64,000 nt of DNA from Hydractinia symbiolongicarpus. Its lineage: Eukaryota; Cnidaria; Hydrozoa; Anthoathecata; Hydractiniidae. Both the position numbers and the translations under genes were made by a program. A model generated the notes under the pieces. That model saw only the letters and a program-made list of their open reading frames with translations. It searched no databases and was not told the DNA's origin. The stretch is taken from NCBI RefSeq assembly GCF_029227915.1, contig NC_079879.1:28650501-28714500 (forward strand), written 5' to 3'. Positions 26,438 through 38,200 of the stretch are shown here, in pieces (positions within the stretch are counted from its first letter, which is position 1; each line of letters begins with the position of its first letter).

Positions 26438-29290
26438 TTAAAATATGTATGGTATATCCATGCATATTTTACAGGTGCAAACATCACCTTCCCAAAATTT
26501 TATTGAGCTACGGAAGGCTTCGAGAGAAGGAGCATTCTTTGTAGCGTCAGGCACAGATATCCATAGCTTCCCTGCAATATTTGATAAAGTATTTAAGCCA
26601 TAGTACGTTGTCCGACAAGTTGGTCGCCTGATCAAATTAAAGCAACGAAGGTTGTACTTGTTTTCCCTAACAGAAAATATCTCGTTCATATATAGAGGTG
26701 ACAATCCATTTAAAAATTTGTAAACCTCTTTCATTAAATTCTGTAAATTGATGATGTGAATATTTTAACCATTACATAAAGATAAAAGTTCATCGTAACT
26801 GCCATTTATATCGTCCTGTATGATTCTTAGACAACGTTCATGAATACGATTGATTCGATTATTCGCAACTTTTCCACAAAACATCCATACTAAGGGACAG
26901 TAAGAAAACTGAGACAAAATAAATGAATTGAAGAGAAAACGCTTCATCTTGGGTGTCAAAAAGGAAGATATCCTTTGAAGCACGTTGAGTTTCCTACTAG
27001 CCTTATTACAGATGTTTTTGACATGCGAATGAAAGTTTAGTCTCGAGTCAATCGTAACACCAAGAAGCACTACAGACGATTTACACGCAATTTTCAAATG
27101 GTTAAATATCAAACTTTCATCGTGATGACCTAATACAATATATTGATACTTTTTCAAATTTATTGCTAAGTAATTTTCATAAAACCAATTATTAACTATG
27201 ACCAAATTAGTAAGCAGTGTTTGTTTTACATCTTCTAATGAATTTTCACAAGCATATAAGGTGTTATCATCTGCAAAGTTACAAAGGGATGATTGAATAA
27301 TGAACCAGAATAAATCGTTTATAGAATAATTGAAGAGAGGAGGTCCTAAGATTGATCCTTGTGGAACTCCAACTTGAAGAGGAAGCCATTCGCTAAAAGA
27401 AGAATTTATTCTGGTTCTCTGAAAACGATTTTTCAAGTATGAGTGAATAAATAATAAAGAAGATTCAGAAAAACCATAGGCATGCAGCTTTGCAATAAGC
27501 AAATCATGGTTGATAGTATCAAAAGCTTTTGAAAGGTCCATTAGCACTGCTCCAACTACACCCTTATTATCAAGTGTGCTTTTCCATTGTTCAATCATTC
27601 GAATGAGAGCATATTGTGTATTATAACCCTTTCTGAAGCCTGATAGATGAGGGCTGAGTTTGTCATGCATAAAAGTGTGCATTTGATTAAGAATAATTCT
27701 TTCAAAAACCTTTGATAAACAGGGAAGCAAGCTAACAGGTCTATAGTTCTCCTTATCATTACAGTCATCCTTCTTAAAAACAGGTATAACCTCTGCAAGT
27801 TTTAAATCATCAGGAAAAATATTAAACTGTAAACAAAAATTTATGATATTAGTGAGGATAGGAACAAAGATATGAATAAACTTTTTCAACATAAAAACTG
27901 GAAAATCACCACTAACAGAAGATTTCTTTGCATCCATGTCTTTGATGACTTTGAGAACATCAGGCTGTTCAACCAGCGAAAAATAGAACTTTTCATCATA
28001 ACCCACATTTTCACGAATTTTCAAAATACTGATGTGATTAGTATACGAGTGGATTGCATCGTGAATGGTTGCTGTATGTGTATCATCGTTTGGTTTGATT
28101 GGTAAATTTTTCGTGATGTTGGTGTAATATTCATTGAAGATTTTGCATAATTTTTGTTCGTCGGTGACTATCTTTTCTTTCTCGATTAAGATAATTTTGT
28201 TGGTGTTATAACTAACGTTTGAAAACAATGGCTTGACAGACTTCCAGAACTTTTTATTATCAGTAATGCTTGTCATACGTAAACCCTTGAAATACGAACG
28301 TCTGGTTTTTCGTAATAAGGAAACACAGTAGTTTCTCTGTCTAGTGAAGTTGGACCAATTTTCTTTTGATCGTGATTTGTTATATATGCGACGAAGTTTG
28401 GATCTGTGCATAATAGCTTTGCGAAGCTCCTTGGTGATAAAAGGTGCGTTATTGAATCTTAGTATTTTCTTTTTCAATGGTGCAAAATGGTTTAGCGTAG
28501 ACGTGATGCATAAGTTGAATTGGTTAAAGTCGTAATTGTTCTCAAGTAATTTCAAAAAGTTCATTGATAATGTTCTTTCAAAATCAAAGTAGTCTATTTT
28601 GTTGTAATTTCTGTAGTGTTTCACAATTGGGTCGCCTTTAATCACGTTCATTCTCATCACACTTCCAACAAATAAATGCCAATCTGATATGCCAGTTTCG
28701 ATTGTTACACTATTTTTAAAGAAATTTGGTTGATTTGTTAATATGTGATCAATGCAAGAAGGCGAAGTACTTGACTTAAAGCAGGTTGGTGATTTGATTA
28801 GTCTATGGAGGTCGTATGTTGAAATGAAGTTATCGAAATCTGTGTCACTTATTTCCATGTTTAAATCACCCATAATTATGATGTTTTCGTGATAGTTGAG
28901 ATGTGAAATCAATACATTTGCGATTTGAGTTAAAAAGTAGTAATTTTTTTGTAACGGTGGTTTATATGCACCGATTAAAAGCCATTTGCGTTTTCGAAGA
29001 TTTATTTCGACAACTAAAACTTCGATATCATCCGGTAAAGTATATTTTCGCAACACTTTGAAGGGAATATTTTCATTTATATAGAGTAAAATACCGCCAC
29101 CATGTCCATTTCTATCTTTCCTCAGAATTGCGTAATTATCTAACTTAAATTGAGCATCAGTGAACGATTCATCCATTTTCGTTTCAGTTAGAAGCAGAAC
29201 ATCAATATTGTGCTTGAAAGTTAAATCAATTTCTTCGAACTTGTTTCGCAACGAGTTTACGTTCAAATGACCGACTATCAAGTTACACAT
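26438..29290 (-). pseudogene. LINE ORF2: APE endonuclease and reverse transcriptase, broken by one stop
   Basis: Encodes the enzyme that nicks target DNA and reverse-transcribes the element RNA (target-primed reverse transcription). From the methionine at 29290, 841 residues are open. The APE-type endonuclease occupies about residues 4-210, with HLNVNS (N12), LTETKM (E36), GAYKPP (Y109), GDLN (D142, N144), CIDHIL (D181) and SDWH (202-205). The usual SDH is SDW followed by His. The reverse transcriptase spans about 440-750, with ENYRPVSLLP, MDLSKAFD (584-591), GVPQGSILG (641-649) and the catalytic NFADD (671-675). A connector with SYCPLVWM follows. Codon 842 is TAA (26765-26767), then the same frame runs 108 further codons, including YKFLNGLSP and a C-terminal CTCKIC cluster typical of this LINE group. 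The total of about 950 codons is normal length. The frame is open upstream to the ORF1 stop, so the true start may lie before 29290. Loss of the C-terminus probably inactivates this copy. Confidence 0.93.
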
Positions 29291-29389
29291 GTTACTGCGA
29301 CGTAGAGTGAAAATATCATATGTTGAATCAAAAGTATCTGAGGCAGTGTTCGGTGGATCTGTGTCGTAAATTTCGACAGGTTTTTTGTG

Positions 29390-30472
29390 TCAATCCTCAA
29401 TCACCTGTAGAAAGTTCCGAGACAATATTGAAGTCCCTTTCATATTTAGGTGAAGGCGACTTCTATTCAAATGTAAGTCGGGGTTTATATTATCATTATT
29501 GATAAAGCCGATGTTTCTTTGTTCGCAAAGATGAGCGAGAGATTTGTTGACTGCCATTACCTTTTCATTTAGTCTGTCTTTTCGTTGAATTATGCCCGAT
29601 ATCATTACATTATTTTCACCAGATTTCAATTTAATAGCCAATTTTACTATGTTTTGAGCAATTTGATCGGTTTCGATTCTATTAAGATCGTTAGTGCCAC
29701 AATGAATAATAATGTTATCGGGAGACATGTTCGTAGTTGGTATTGCTTAACTTTCCATGCATTTAGTCGTGGCTCCAGAGAAGGATTTCACTATAATCTT
29801 GTTCTCGTTTGAAGAAAGTTTCCAGCCCTTCACTTCTTTTACAATCGAGTCTCCAATTATTTGCGTAACTTTAGATTTTTTGTCAGATCTCCTTCGCGGC
29901 GTTTTATGCGGCACTTCGTTGGCAACACTATTTACATCATCCATTATTTCATCAATGGGCAAGTTTTCAAAGCGATTTGCGTGAATAAAGGAACTCTGTT
30001 TAATGATTTTTGCCTTAACGGTGTCCTTGGGAATTGTAAAATTCTCGTTTGTTTCGCAAGATTTTAATTTGTTGAAGCTATGAGAGTTATGTAGTATGTC
30101 GTCACGCGTTGATGATTTCGTCGCTAATAACATTTGTATCATTTCATTTTTGGCATTTACTTCCTTTTCCAAAAATAAAATCCTTTCCTCCAACACACTA
30201 AACATTTTATTACTATCCCATTCAGTAGAAACGTGACGGTTTGACAGAGCAACATTTTTAACACATTCATCAAGGTAGTTTTTAAGATCGTGTATTAGCT
30301 CACCTTTCATTTTTTGTAAGTTGATGTTTGAATACATGCGGTCTATGAACGATTCATCACTTTCTTTAACTCCATTTCTTTCAAGAATTATAGGAATATC
30401 TGAAGTCGAGCTTATTTTACGAAGTGGTGTATCAATGAATTTTACAATTGGTGTATTAGTTAAATTTTCCAT
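29390..30472 (-). pseudogene. LINE ORF1: coiled-coil and SGNH-esterase-like protein, broken by one stop
   Basis: The likely product is the ORF1 protein of the LINE, in this family an RNA-binding or chaperone-like partner of the retrotransposition complex. ATG at 30472 is the first methionine in frame; the frame is closed by TAA a little further upstream. Residues 1-241 are open. A charged heptad-like stretch at about 89-117 (VLEERILFLEKEV) suggests a coiled coil, and a basic patch TPRRRSDKKSK (191-201) could bind nucleic acid. An SGNH hydrolase fold begins with GDS (207-209) and SGATT (232-236). Codon 242 is TAA (29747-29749). The same frame resumes with GTND (259-262) and a final LHLN block (His about 343), ending at TGA 29390-29392. 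The residue three before that His is Ser, not the usual Asp, so esterase activity is uncertain even without the stop. The 33 codons between this TGA and the ORF2 methionine are open in the same frame. Confidence 0.85.
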
Positions 30473-30576
30473 GCTGCTCAGTTGTGCCTCCACTGCGCTC
30501 AAAAAACCGTTGGTTTAACTATTCCACTCTCCACGGACAACGACGTCCCAAAATTCGTTAGACGCATGTACTTGCG
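30473..30576 (-). promoter_or_regulatory. LINE 5' leader with downstream-promoter-like element
   Basis: About 104 bp separate the element's 5' end from the first ATG of ORF1 at 30472. The hexamer GGACGT lies at 30548-30543, that is +29 to +34 from the element end (or +28 to +33 if the end is 30575). It fits the metazoan downstream promoter element consensus RGWYVT at the position known from internal promoters of Jockey-group LINEs. No convincing initiator is visible at the junction. This is a pattern match only. Confidence 0.4.
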
Positions 30577-30839
30577 AATGATAACATTTTTGAAAACTAC
30601 AAGTCTCATGCGTTTTAGTGGTGAAAGAATAATTTAAAAAATCGTTCGAGAAAAGAGTTTACTCCCTGGGTACTTTCTTTGTATACATTCGACTATACGG
30701 GCCAAGCCCGGCATTTACGGGAAATCGCGGGTTTTCGTTTGCCGACGATTAAACCACTTTCATTAAGCGTCTCATCAAAAATGAAAACATTTCTGAAAAC
30801 TACAAGTCTCATGCGTTTTAGTGGTGAAAAAATAATTTA

Positions 30840-33275
30840 AAAATTCGTTCGGGAAATGAGTTTACTCACTGGGTACTTTCCTTGTATACTTTTAACTATA
30901 CGGGCCGGATCCGGGATTTACGGAAAATCGTAGGTTTTCGTTTGCAGGCGATTAAACATCTTTTATTCAGCGTCTCATGAAAAATAAAAACATTTTTAAA
31001 AACTACAAGTCTCATTGGCTTTAGTGGTGAAATAATAATTTAAAAAATCGTTTGGTAAATGAGTTTACTCCCTGGGTACTTTCTTTGTATACTTTTGAGT
31101 ATACGGGCCGAGTCCGGGATTTACGAGAAATCGCAGGTTTTCGTTTGCCGGCGATTAAACTTCTTTTATTCAGCGTCTCATCAAAAATGAAAACATTTTT
31201 GAAAACTACAAGTCTCATGCGTTTTAGTGGTGAAAAAATAATTTAAAAAATCGTTCGGGAAATGAGTGTACACCCTGGGTACTTTCTTTGTATGCTTTTG
31301 ACTATACGGGCCGAGTCCGGGATTTACGGGAAATCGCAGGTTTTCGTTTGCCGGCGATTAAACTTCTTTTATTCAGCGTCTCATCAAAAATGAAAACATA
31401 TTTGAAAACTACAAGTCTCAAGCGTTTTAGTGGTGAAAAGATATTTTAAAAAATCGTTTTGGAAATGAGTTTTCTCACAGGGTACTTTCTTTGTATACAT
31501 TTGACTATACGGGCCAAGCCCGGGATTTACGGGAAATCGCGGGTTTTCGTTTGCCGGCGATTAAACCACTTTCATTAAGCGTCTCATCAAAAATGAAAAC
31601 ATTTCTGAAAACTACAAGTCTCATGCGTTTTAGTGGTGAAAAAATAATTTAAAAATTCGTTCGGGAAATGAGTTTACTCACTGGGTACTTTCCTTGTATA
31701 CTTTTAACTATACGGGCCGAGTCCGGGATTTACGGAAAATCGCGGGTTTTCGTTTGCAGGCAATTAAACATCTTTTATTCAGCGTCTCAACAAAAATGAA
31801 AACATTTTTAAAAACTACAAGTCTCATGGGCTTTACTGGTGAAATAATAATTTAAAAAATCGTTTGGGAAATAAGTTTACTCCCTGGGTACTTTCCTTGT
31901 ATACTTTTAACTATACGGGCCGAGTCTGGGATTTACGAGAAATCGCAGGTTTTCGTTTGCCGGCGATTAAACTTCTTTTATTCAGCGTCTCATCAAAAAT
32001 GAAAACATTTTTGAAAACTACAAGTCTCATGCGTTTTAGTGGTGAAAAAATAATTTAAAAATTCGTTCGGAAAATGAGTTTACTCACTGGGTACTTTCCT
32101 TGTATACTTTTAACTATACGGGCCGAGTCCGGGATTTACGGAAAATCGCAGGTTTTCGTTTGCAGGCGATTAAACATCTTTTATTCAGCGTCTCATCAAA
32201 AATAAAAACATTTTTAAAAACTACAAGTCTCATGGGCTTTAGTGGTGAAATAATAATTTAAAAAATCGTTTGGGAAATGAGTTTACTCCCTGGGTACTTT
32301 CTTTGTATACTTTTGAGTATACGGGCCGAGTCCGGGATTTACGAGAAATCGCAGGTTTTCGTTTGCCGGCGATTAAACTTCTTTTATTCAGCGTCTCATC
32401 AAAAATGAAAACATTTTTGAAAACTACAAGTCTCATGCGTTTTAGTGGTGAAAAAATAATTTAAAAAATCGTTCGGGAAATGAGTTTACACCCTGGGTAC
32501 TTTCTTTGTATGCTTTTGACTATACGGGCCGAGTCCGAGATTTACGGGAAATCGCAGGTTTTCGTTTGCCGGCGATTAAACTTCTTTTATTCAGCGTCTC
32601 ATCAAAAATGAAAACATATTTGAAAACTACAAGTCTCAAGCGTTTTAGTGGTGAAAAGATATTTTAAAAAATCGTTTTGGAAATGAGTTTTCTCACAGGG
32701 TACTTTCTTTGTATACATTCGACTATACGGGCCAAGCCCGGGATTTACGGGAAATCGCGGGTTTTCGTTTGCCGGCGATTAAACCACTTTCATTAAACGT
32801 CTCATCAAAAATGAAAACATTTCTGAAAACTACAAGTCTCATGTGTTTTAGTGGTGAAAAAATAATTTAAAAATTCGTTCGGGAAATGAGTTTACTCACT
32901 AGGTACTTTCCTTGTATACTTTTAACTATACGGGCCGAGTCCGGGATTTACGGAAAATCGCGGGTTTTCGTTTGCAGGCAATTAAACATCTTTTATTCAG
33001 CGTCTCATCAAAAATGAAAACATTTTTAAAAACTACAAGTCTCATGGGCTTTACTGGTGAAATAATAATTTAAAAAATCGTTTGGGAAATAAGATTACTC
33101 CCTGGGTACTTTCCTTGTATACTTTTAACTATACGGGCCGAGTCTGGGATTTACGAGAAATCGCAGGTTTTCGTTTGCCGGCGATTAAACTTCTTTTATT
33201 CAGCGTCTCATCAAAAATGAAAACATTTTTGAAAACTACAAGTCTCATGCGTTTTAGTGGTGAAAAAATAATTTA
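30840..33275 (+). repeat. Two tandem copies of a 1,218 bp (6-monomer) unit
   Basis: Copies lie at about 30,840-32,058 and 32,059-33,275. Shared private variants at 1,218 bp include AAAAGATATTTTAAAA (31,437 and 32,655), GGGCTTTACTGGTG (about 31,829 and 33,047), GGGAAATAAG (about 31,867 and 33,085) and GAGTCTGGG (31,923 and 33,141). Confidence 0.88.
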
Positions 33276-33659
33276 AAAAATCGTTCGGGAAATGAGTTTA
33301 CACCCTGGGTACTTTCTTTGTATACTTTTGACTATACGGGCCGAGTCCGGGATTTACGAGAAATCGCAGGTTTTCGTTTGCCGGCGATTAAACTTCTTTT
33401 ATTCAGCGTCTCATCAAAAATGAAAACATTTTTGAAAACTACAAGTCTCATGCGTTTTAGTGGTGAAAAAATAATTTAAAAATTCGTTCGGAAAATGAGT
33501 TTACTCACTGGGTACTTTCCTTGTATGCTTTTAACTATACGGGCCGAGTCCAGGATTTACGGAAAATCGCAGGTTTTTGTTTGCAGGCGATTAAACATCT
33601 TTTATTCAGCGTCTCATCAAAAATAAAAACATTTTTAAAAACTACAAGTCTCATGGGCT

Positions 33660-34070
33660 TTAGTGGTGAAATAATAATTTAAAAAATCGTTTGGGAAATG
33701 AGTTTACTACCTGGGTACTTTCTTTGTATACTTTTGAGTATACGGGCCGAGTCCGGGATTTACGAGAAATCGCAGGTTTTCGTTTGCCGGCGATTAAACT
33801 TCTTTTATTCAGCGTCTCATCAAAAATGAAAACATTTTTGAAAACTACAAGTCTCATGCGTTTTAGTGGTGAAATAATAATTTAAAAAATCGTTTGGGAA
33901 ATGAGTTTACTCCCTGGGTACTTTCTTTGTATACTTTTGAGTATACGGGCCGAGTCCAGGATTTACGAGAAATCGCAGGTTTTCGTTTGCCGGCGATTAA
34001 ACTTCTTTTATTCAGCGTCTCATCAAAAATGAAAACATTTTTGAAAACTACAAGTCTCATGCGTTTTAGT
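33660..34070 (+). repeat. Single-monomer duplication of a B-type unit
   Basis: Two adjacent B-type monomers, offset exactly 203 bp, both with GAAATAATAATTT, TCGTTTGGGAAATGAG and TTTTGAGTATACGG. B is usually followed by C, so this is a one-monomer slip that breaks the higher-order order. The copies differ at only a few bases (CTACCTGG against CTCCCTGG; CCGGG against CCAGG). Confidence 0.85.
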
Positions 34071-35236
34071 GGTGAAAAAATAATTTAAAAAATCGTTCGG
34101 GAAAAGAGTTTACTCCCTGGGTACTTCCTTTGTATACTTTTGACTATGCGGTCCGAGTCCGGGGTTTACGGGAAATGGCGGGTTTTCGTTTGCCGGCGAT
34201 TAAACCACTTTCATTAAGTGTCTCATCAAAAATGAAAACATTTCTGAAAACTACAAGTCTCATGCGTTTTAGTGGTGAAAAAATAATTTAAAAATTCGTT
34301 CGGGAAATGAGTTTACTCACTGGGTACTTTCCTTGTATACTTTTAACTATACGGGCCGAGTCCGGGATTTACGGAAAATCGCGGGTTTTCGTTTGCAGGC
34401 AAATAAACATCTTTTATTCAGCGTCTCATCAAAAATGAAAACATTTTTAAAAACTACAAGTCTCATGGGCTTTAGTGGTGAAATAATAATTTAAAAAATC
34501 GTTTGGGAAATGAGTTTACTCTCTGGGTACTTTCTTTGTATACTTTTGAGTATACGGGCCGAGTCCGGGATTTACGAGAAATCGCAGGTTTTCGTTTGCC
34601 GGCGATTAAACTTGTTTTATTCAGCGTCTCATCAAAAATGAAAACATTTCTGAAAACTACAAGTCTCATGCGTTTTAGTGGTGAAAAAATAATTTAAAAA
34701 TTCGTTCGGGAAATGAGTTTACTCACTGGGTACTTTCCTTGTATACTTTTAACTATACGGGCCGAGTCCGGGATTTACTGAAAATCGCGGGTTTTCGTTT
34801 GCAGGCGATTAAACATCTTTTATTCAGCGTCTTATCAAAAATGAAAACATTTTTAAAAACTACAAGTCTCATGGGCTTTGGTGGTGAAAGAATAATTTAA
34901 AAAATCGTTCGGGAAAAGAGTTTACTTCCTGGGTACTTCCTTTGTATACTTTTGACTATGCGGGCCGAGTCCGGTGTTTACGGGAAATGGCGGGTTTTCG
35001 TTTGCCGGCGATTAAACTTCTTTTATTCAGCGTCTCATCAAAAATGAAAACATTTTTGAAAACTACAAGTCTCAAGCGTTTTAGTGGTGAAAAGATAATT
35101 TAAAAAAACGTTTTGGAAATGAGTTTACTCACAGGGTACTTTCTTTGTATACATTCGACTATACGGGCCAAGCCCGGCATTTACGGGAAATCGCGGGTTT
35201 TCGTTTGCCGGCGATTAAACCACTTTCATTAAGCGT

Positions 35237-38200
35237 CTCATCAAAAATGAAAACATTTCTGAAAACTACAAGTCTCATGCGTTTTAGTGGTGAAAAAATA
35301 ATTTATAAATTCGTTCGGGAAATGAGTTTACTCACTGGGTACTTTCCTTGTATACTTTTAACTATACGGGCCGAGTCCGGGATTTACGGAAAATCGCGGG
35401 TTTTCGTTTGCAGGCGATTAAACATCTTTTATTCAGCGTCTCATCAAAAATGAAAAGATTTTTAAAAACTACAAGTCTCATGCGTTTTAGTGGTGAAAAA
35501 ATAATTTAAAAATTCGTTCGGGAAATAAGTTTACTCACTGGGTACTTTCCTTGTATACTTTTGACTATACGGGCCGAGTCCGGGATTTACGGAAAATCGC
35601 AGGTTTTCGTTTGCCGGCGATTAAACTTCTTATATTCAGCGTCTTATCAAAAATGAAAACATTTCTGAAAACTACAAGTCTCATGCGTTTTAGTGGTGAA
35701 AAAATAATTTAAAAATTTGTTCGGGAAATGAGTTTACTCACTGGGTACTTTCCTTGTATACTTTTAACTATACGGGCCGAGTCCGGGATTTACGGAAAAT
35801 CGCGGGTTTTCGTTTGCAGGCGATTAAACATCTTTTATTCAGCGTCTCATCAAAAATGAAAACATTTTTAAAAACTACAAGTCTCATGGGCTTTAGTGGT
35901 GAAAGAATAATTTAAAAAATCGTTCGGGAAAAGAGTTTACTCCCTGGGTACTTCCTTTGTATACTTTTGACTATGCGGGCCGAGTCCGGGGTTTACGGGA
36001 AATGACGGGTTTTCGTTTGCCGGCGATTAAACTTCTTTTATTCAGCGTCTCATCAAAAATGAAAACATTTTTGAAAACTACAAGTCTCAAGCGTTTTAGT
36101 GGTGAAAAGATAATTTAAAAAATCGTTTTGGAAATGAGTTTACTCACAGGGTACTTTCTTTGTATACATTCGACTATACGGGCCAAGCCCGGCATTTACG
36201 GGAAATCGCGGGTTTTCGTTTGCCGGCGATTAAACCACTTTCTTTAAGCGTCTCATCAAAAATGAAAACATTTCTGAAAACTACAAGTCTCATGCGTTTT
36301 AGTGGTAAAAAAATAATTTATAAATTCGTTCGGGAAATGAGTTTACTCACTGGGTACTTTCCTTGCATACTTTTAACTATACGGGCCGAGTCCGGGATTT
36401 ACGGAAAATCGCGGGTTTTCGTTTGCAAGCGATTAAACATCTTTTATTCAGCGTCTCATCAAAAATGAAAACATTTTTAAAAACTACAAGTCTCATGGGC
36501 TTTAGTGGTGAAAGAATAATTTAAAAAATCGTTTGGGAAATGAGTTTACTCCCTGGGTACTTTCTTTGTATACTTTTGAGTATACGGGCCGAGTCCGGGA
36601 TTTACGGGAAGTCGCAGGTTTTCGTTTGCCGGCGATTAAACTTCTTTTATTCAGCGTCTCATAAAGAATGAAAACATTTTTGAAAACTACAAGTCTCATG
36701 CGTTTTAGTTGTGAAAGAATAATTTAAAAAATCGTTCGGGAAAAGAGTTTACTCCCTGGGTACTTCCTTTGTATACTTTTGACTATGCGGGCCGAGTCCG
36801 GGGTTTACGGGAAATGGCGGGTTTTCGTTTGCCGGCGATTAAACTTCTTTTATTCAGCGTCTCATCAAAAATGAAAACATTTTTAAAAACTACAAGTCTC
36901 ATGCGTTTTAGTGGTGAAAAAATAATTTAAAAATTCGTTCGGGAAATAAGTTTACTCACTGGGTACTTTCCTTGTATACTTTTGACTATACGGGCCGAGT
37001 CCGGGATTTACGGAAAATCGCAGGTTTTCGTTTGCCGGCGATTAAACTTCTTATATTCAGCGTCTCATCAAAAATGAAAACATTTCTGAAAACTACAAGT
37101 CTCATGCGTTTTAGTGGTGAAAAAATAATTTAAAAAATCGTTTTGGAAATGAGTTTACTCACAGGGTACTTTCTTTGTATACATTCGACTATACGGGCCA
37201 AGCTCGGAATTTACGGGAAATCGCGGGTTTTCGTTTGCCGGCGATTAAACCACTTTCTTTAAGCGTCTCATCAAAAATGAAAACATTTCTGAAAACTACA
37301 AGTCTCATGCGTTTTAGTGGTGAAAAAATAATTTATAAATTCGTTCGGGAAATGAGTTTACTCACTGGGTACTTTCCTTGTATACTTTTAACTATACGGG
37401 CCGAGTCCGGGATTTACGGAAAATCGCGGGTTTTCGTTTGCAGGCGATTAAACATCTTTTATTCAGCGTCTCATCAAAAATGAAAACATTTTTAAAAACT
37501 ACAAGTCTCATGGGCTTTAGTGGTGAAAGAATAATTTAAAAAATCGTTTGGGAAATGAGTTTACTCCCTGGGTACTTTCTTTGTATACTTTTGAGTATAC
37601 GGGCCGAGTCCGGGATTTACGGGAAGTCGCAGGTTTTCGTTTGCCGGCGATTAAACTTCTTTTATTCAGCGTCTCATAAAGAATGAAAACATTTTTGAAA
37701 ACTACAAGTCTAATGCGTTTTAGTTGTGAAAGAATAATTTAAAAAATCGTTCGGGAAAAGAGTTTACTCCCTGGGTACTTCCTTTGTATACTTTTGACTA
37801 TGCGGGCCGAGTCCGGGGTTTACGGGAAATGGCGGGTTTTCGTTTGCCGGCGATTAAACTTCTTTTATTCAGCGTCTCATCAAAAATGAAAATATTTTTG
37901 AAAACTACAAGTCTCATGCGTTTTAGTGGTGAAAGAATAATTTAAAAAATCGTTCGGGAAAAGAGTTTACTCCCTGGGTACTTCCTTTGTATACTTTTGA
38001 CTATGCGGGCCGAGTCCGGGGTTTACGGGAAATGACGGGTTTTCGTTTGCCGGCGATTAAACTTCTTTTATTCAGCGTCTCATCAAAAATGAAAACATTT
38101 TTGAAAACTACAAGTCTCAAGCGTTTTAGTGGTTAAAAGATAATTTAAAAAATCGTTTTGGAAATGTGTTTACTCACAGGGTACTTTCTTTGTATACATT

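Larger units (their letters stand above)
26293..30576 (-). mobile_element. Near-full-length non-LTR retrotransposon (CR1/L2-like LINE)
   Basis: A 4,284 bp unique segment inserted in one satellite monomer and transcribed on the minus strand. In order it has a ~104 bp 5' leader, an ORF1 region (coiled coil plus SGNH-esterase-like domain), an ORF2 region (APE-type endonuclease, reverse transcriptase, Cys-rich C-terminus), a ~145 bp 3' UTR and a short A/T-rich tandem tail. There is no LTR, integrase or protease. An SGNH domain in the first product together with an APE endonuclease is known in CR1 and L2-type LINEs, so that placement is favoured; the clade needs an RT phylogeny. All coding parts lie in one frame, with three stops between 30472 and the final stop, so this copy looks recently dead. 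The outer ends are set by where satellite similarity stops and resumes. The 5' end could equally be 30575 with the 3' end at 26292, because a G occurs at both junctions. Confidence 0.95.

Noticed and set aside
30473-30502. ORF1 start at 30502
   Set aside because: The codon there is TTG. The first ATG in this frame is at 30472 and an in-frame TAA lies a little further upstream.
27595-30518. Small open frames on both strands within the LINE
   Set aside because: They overlap the long endonuclease/RT and esterase frames and show no recognisable domain, so they are shadows.
26293-30576. LTR retrotransposon or endogenous retrovirus
   Set aside because: There are no terminal repeats, gag, protease, RNase H or integrase. 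The EN-RT order and APE motifs identify a LINE.
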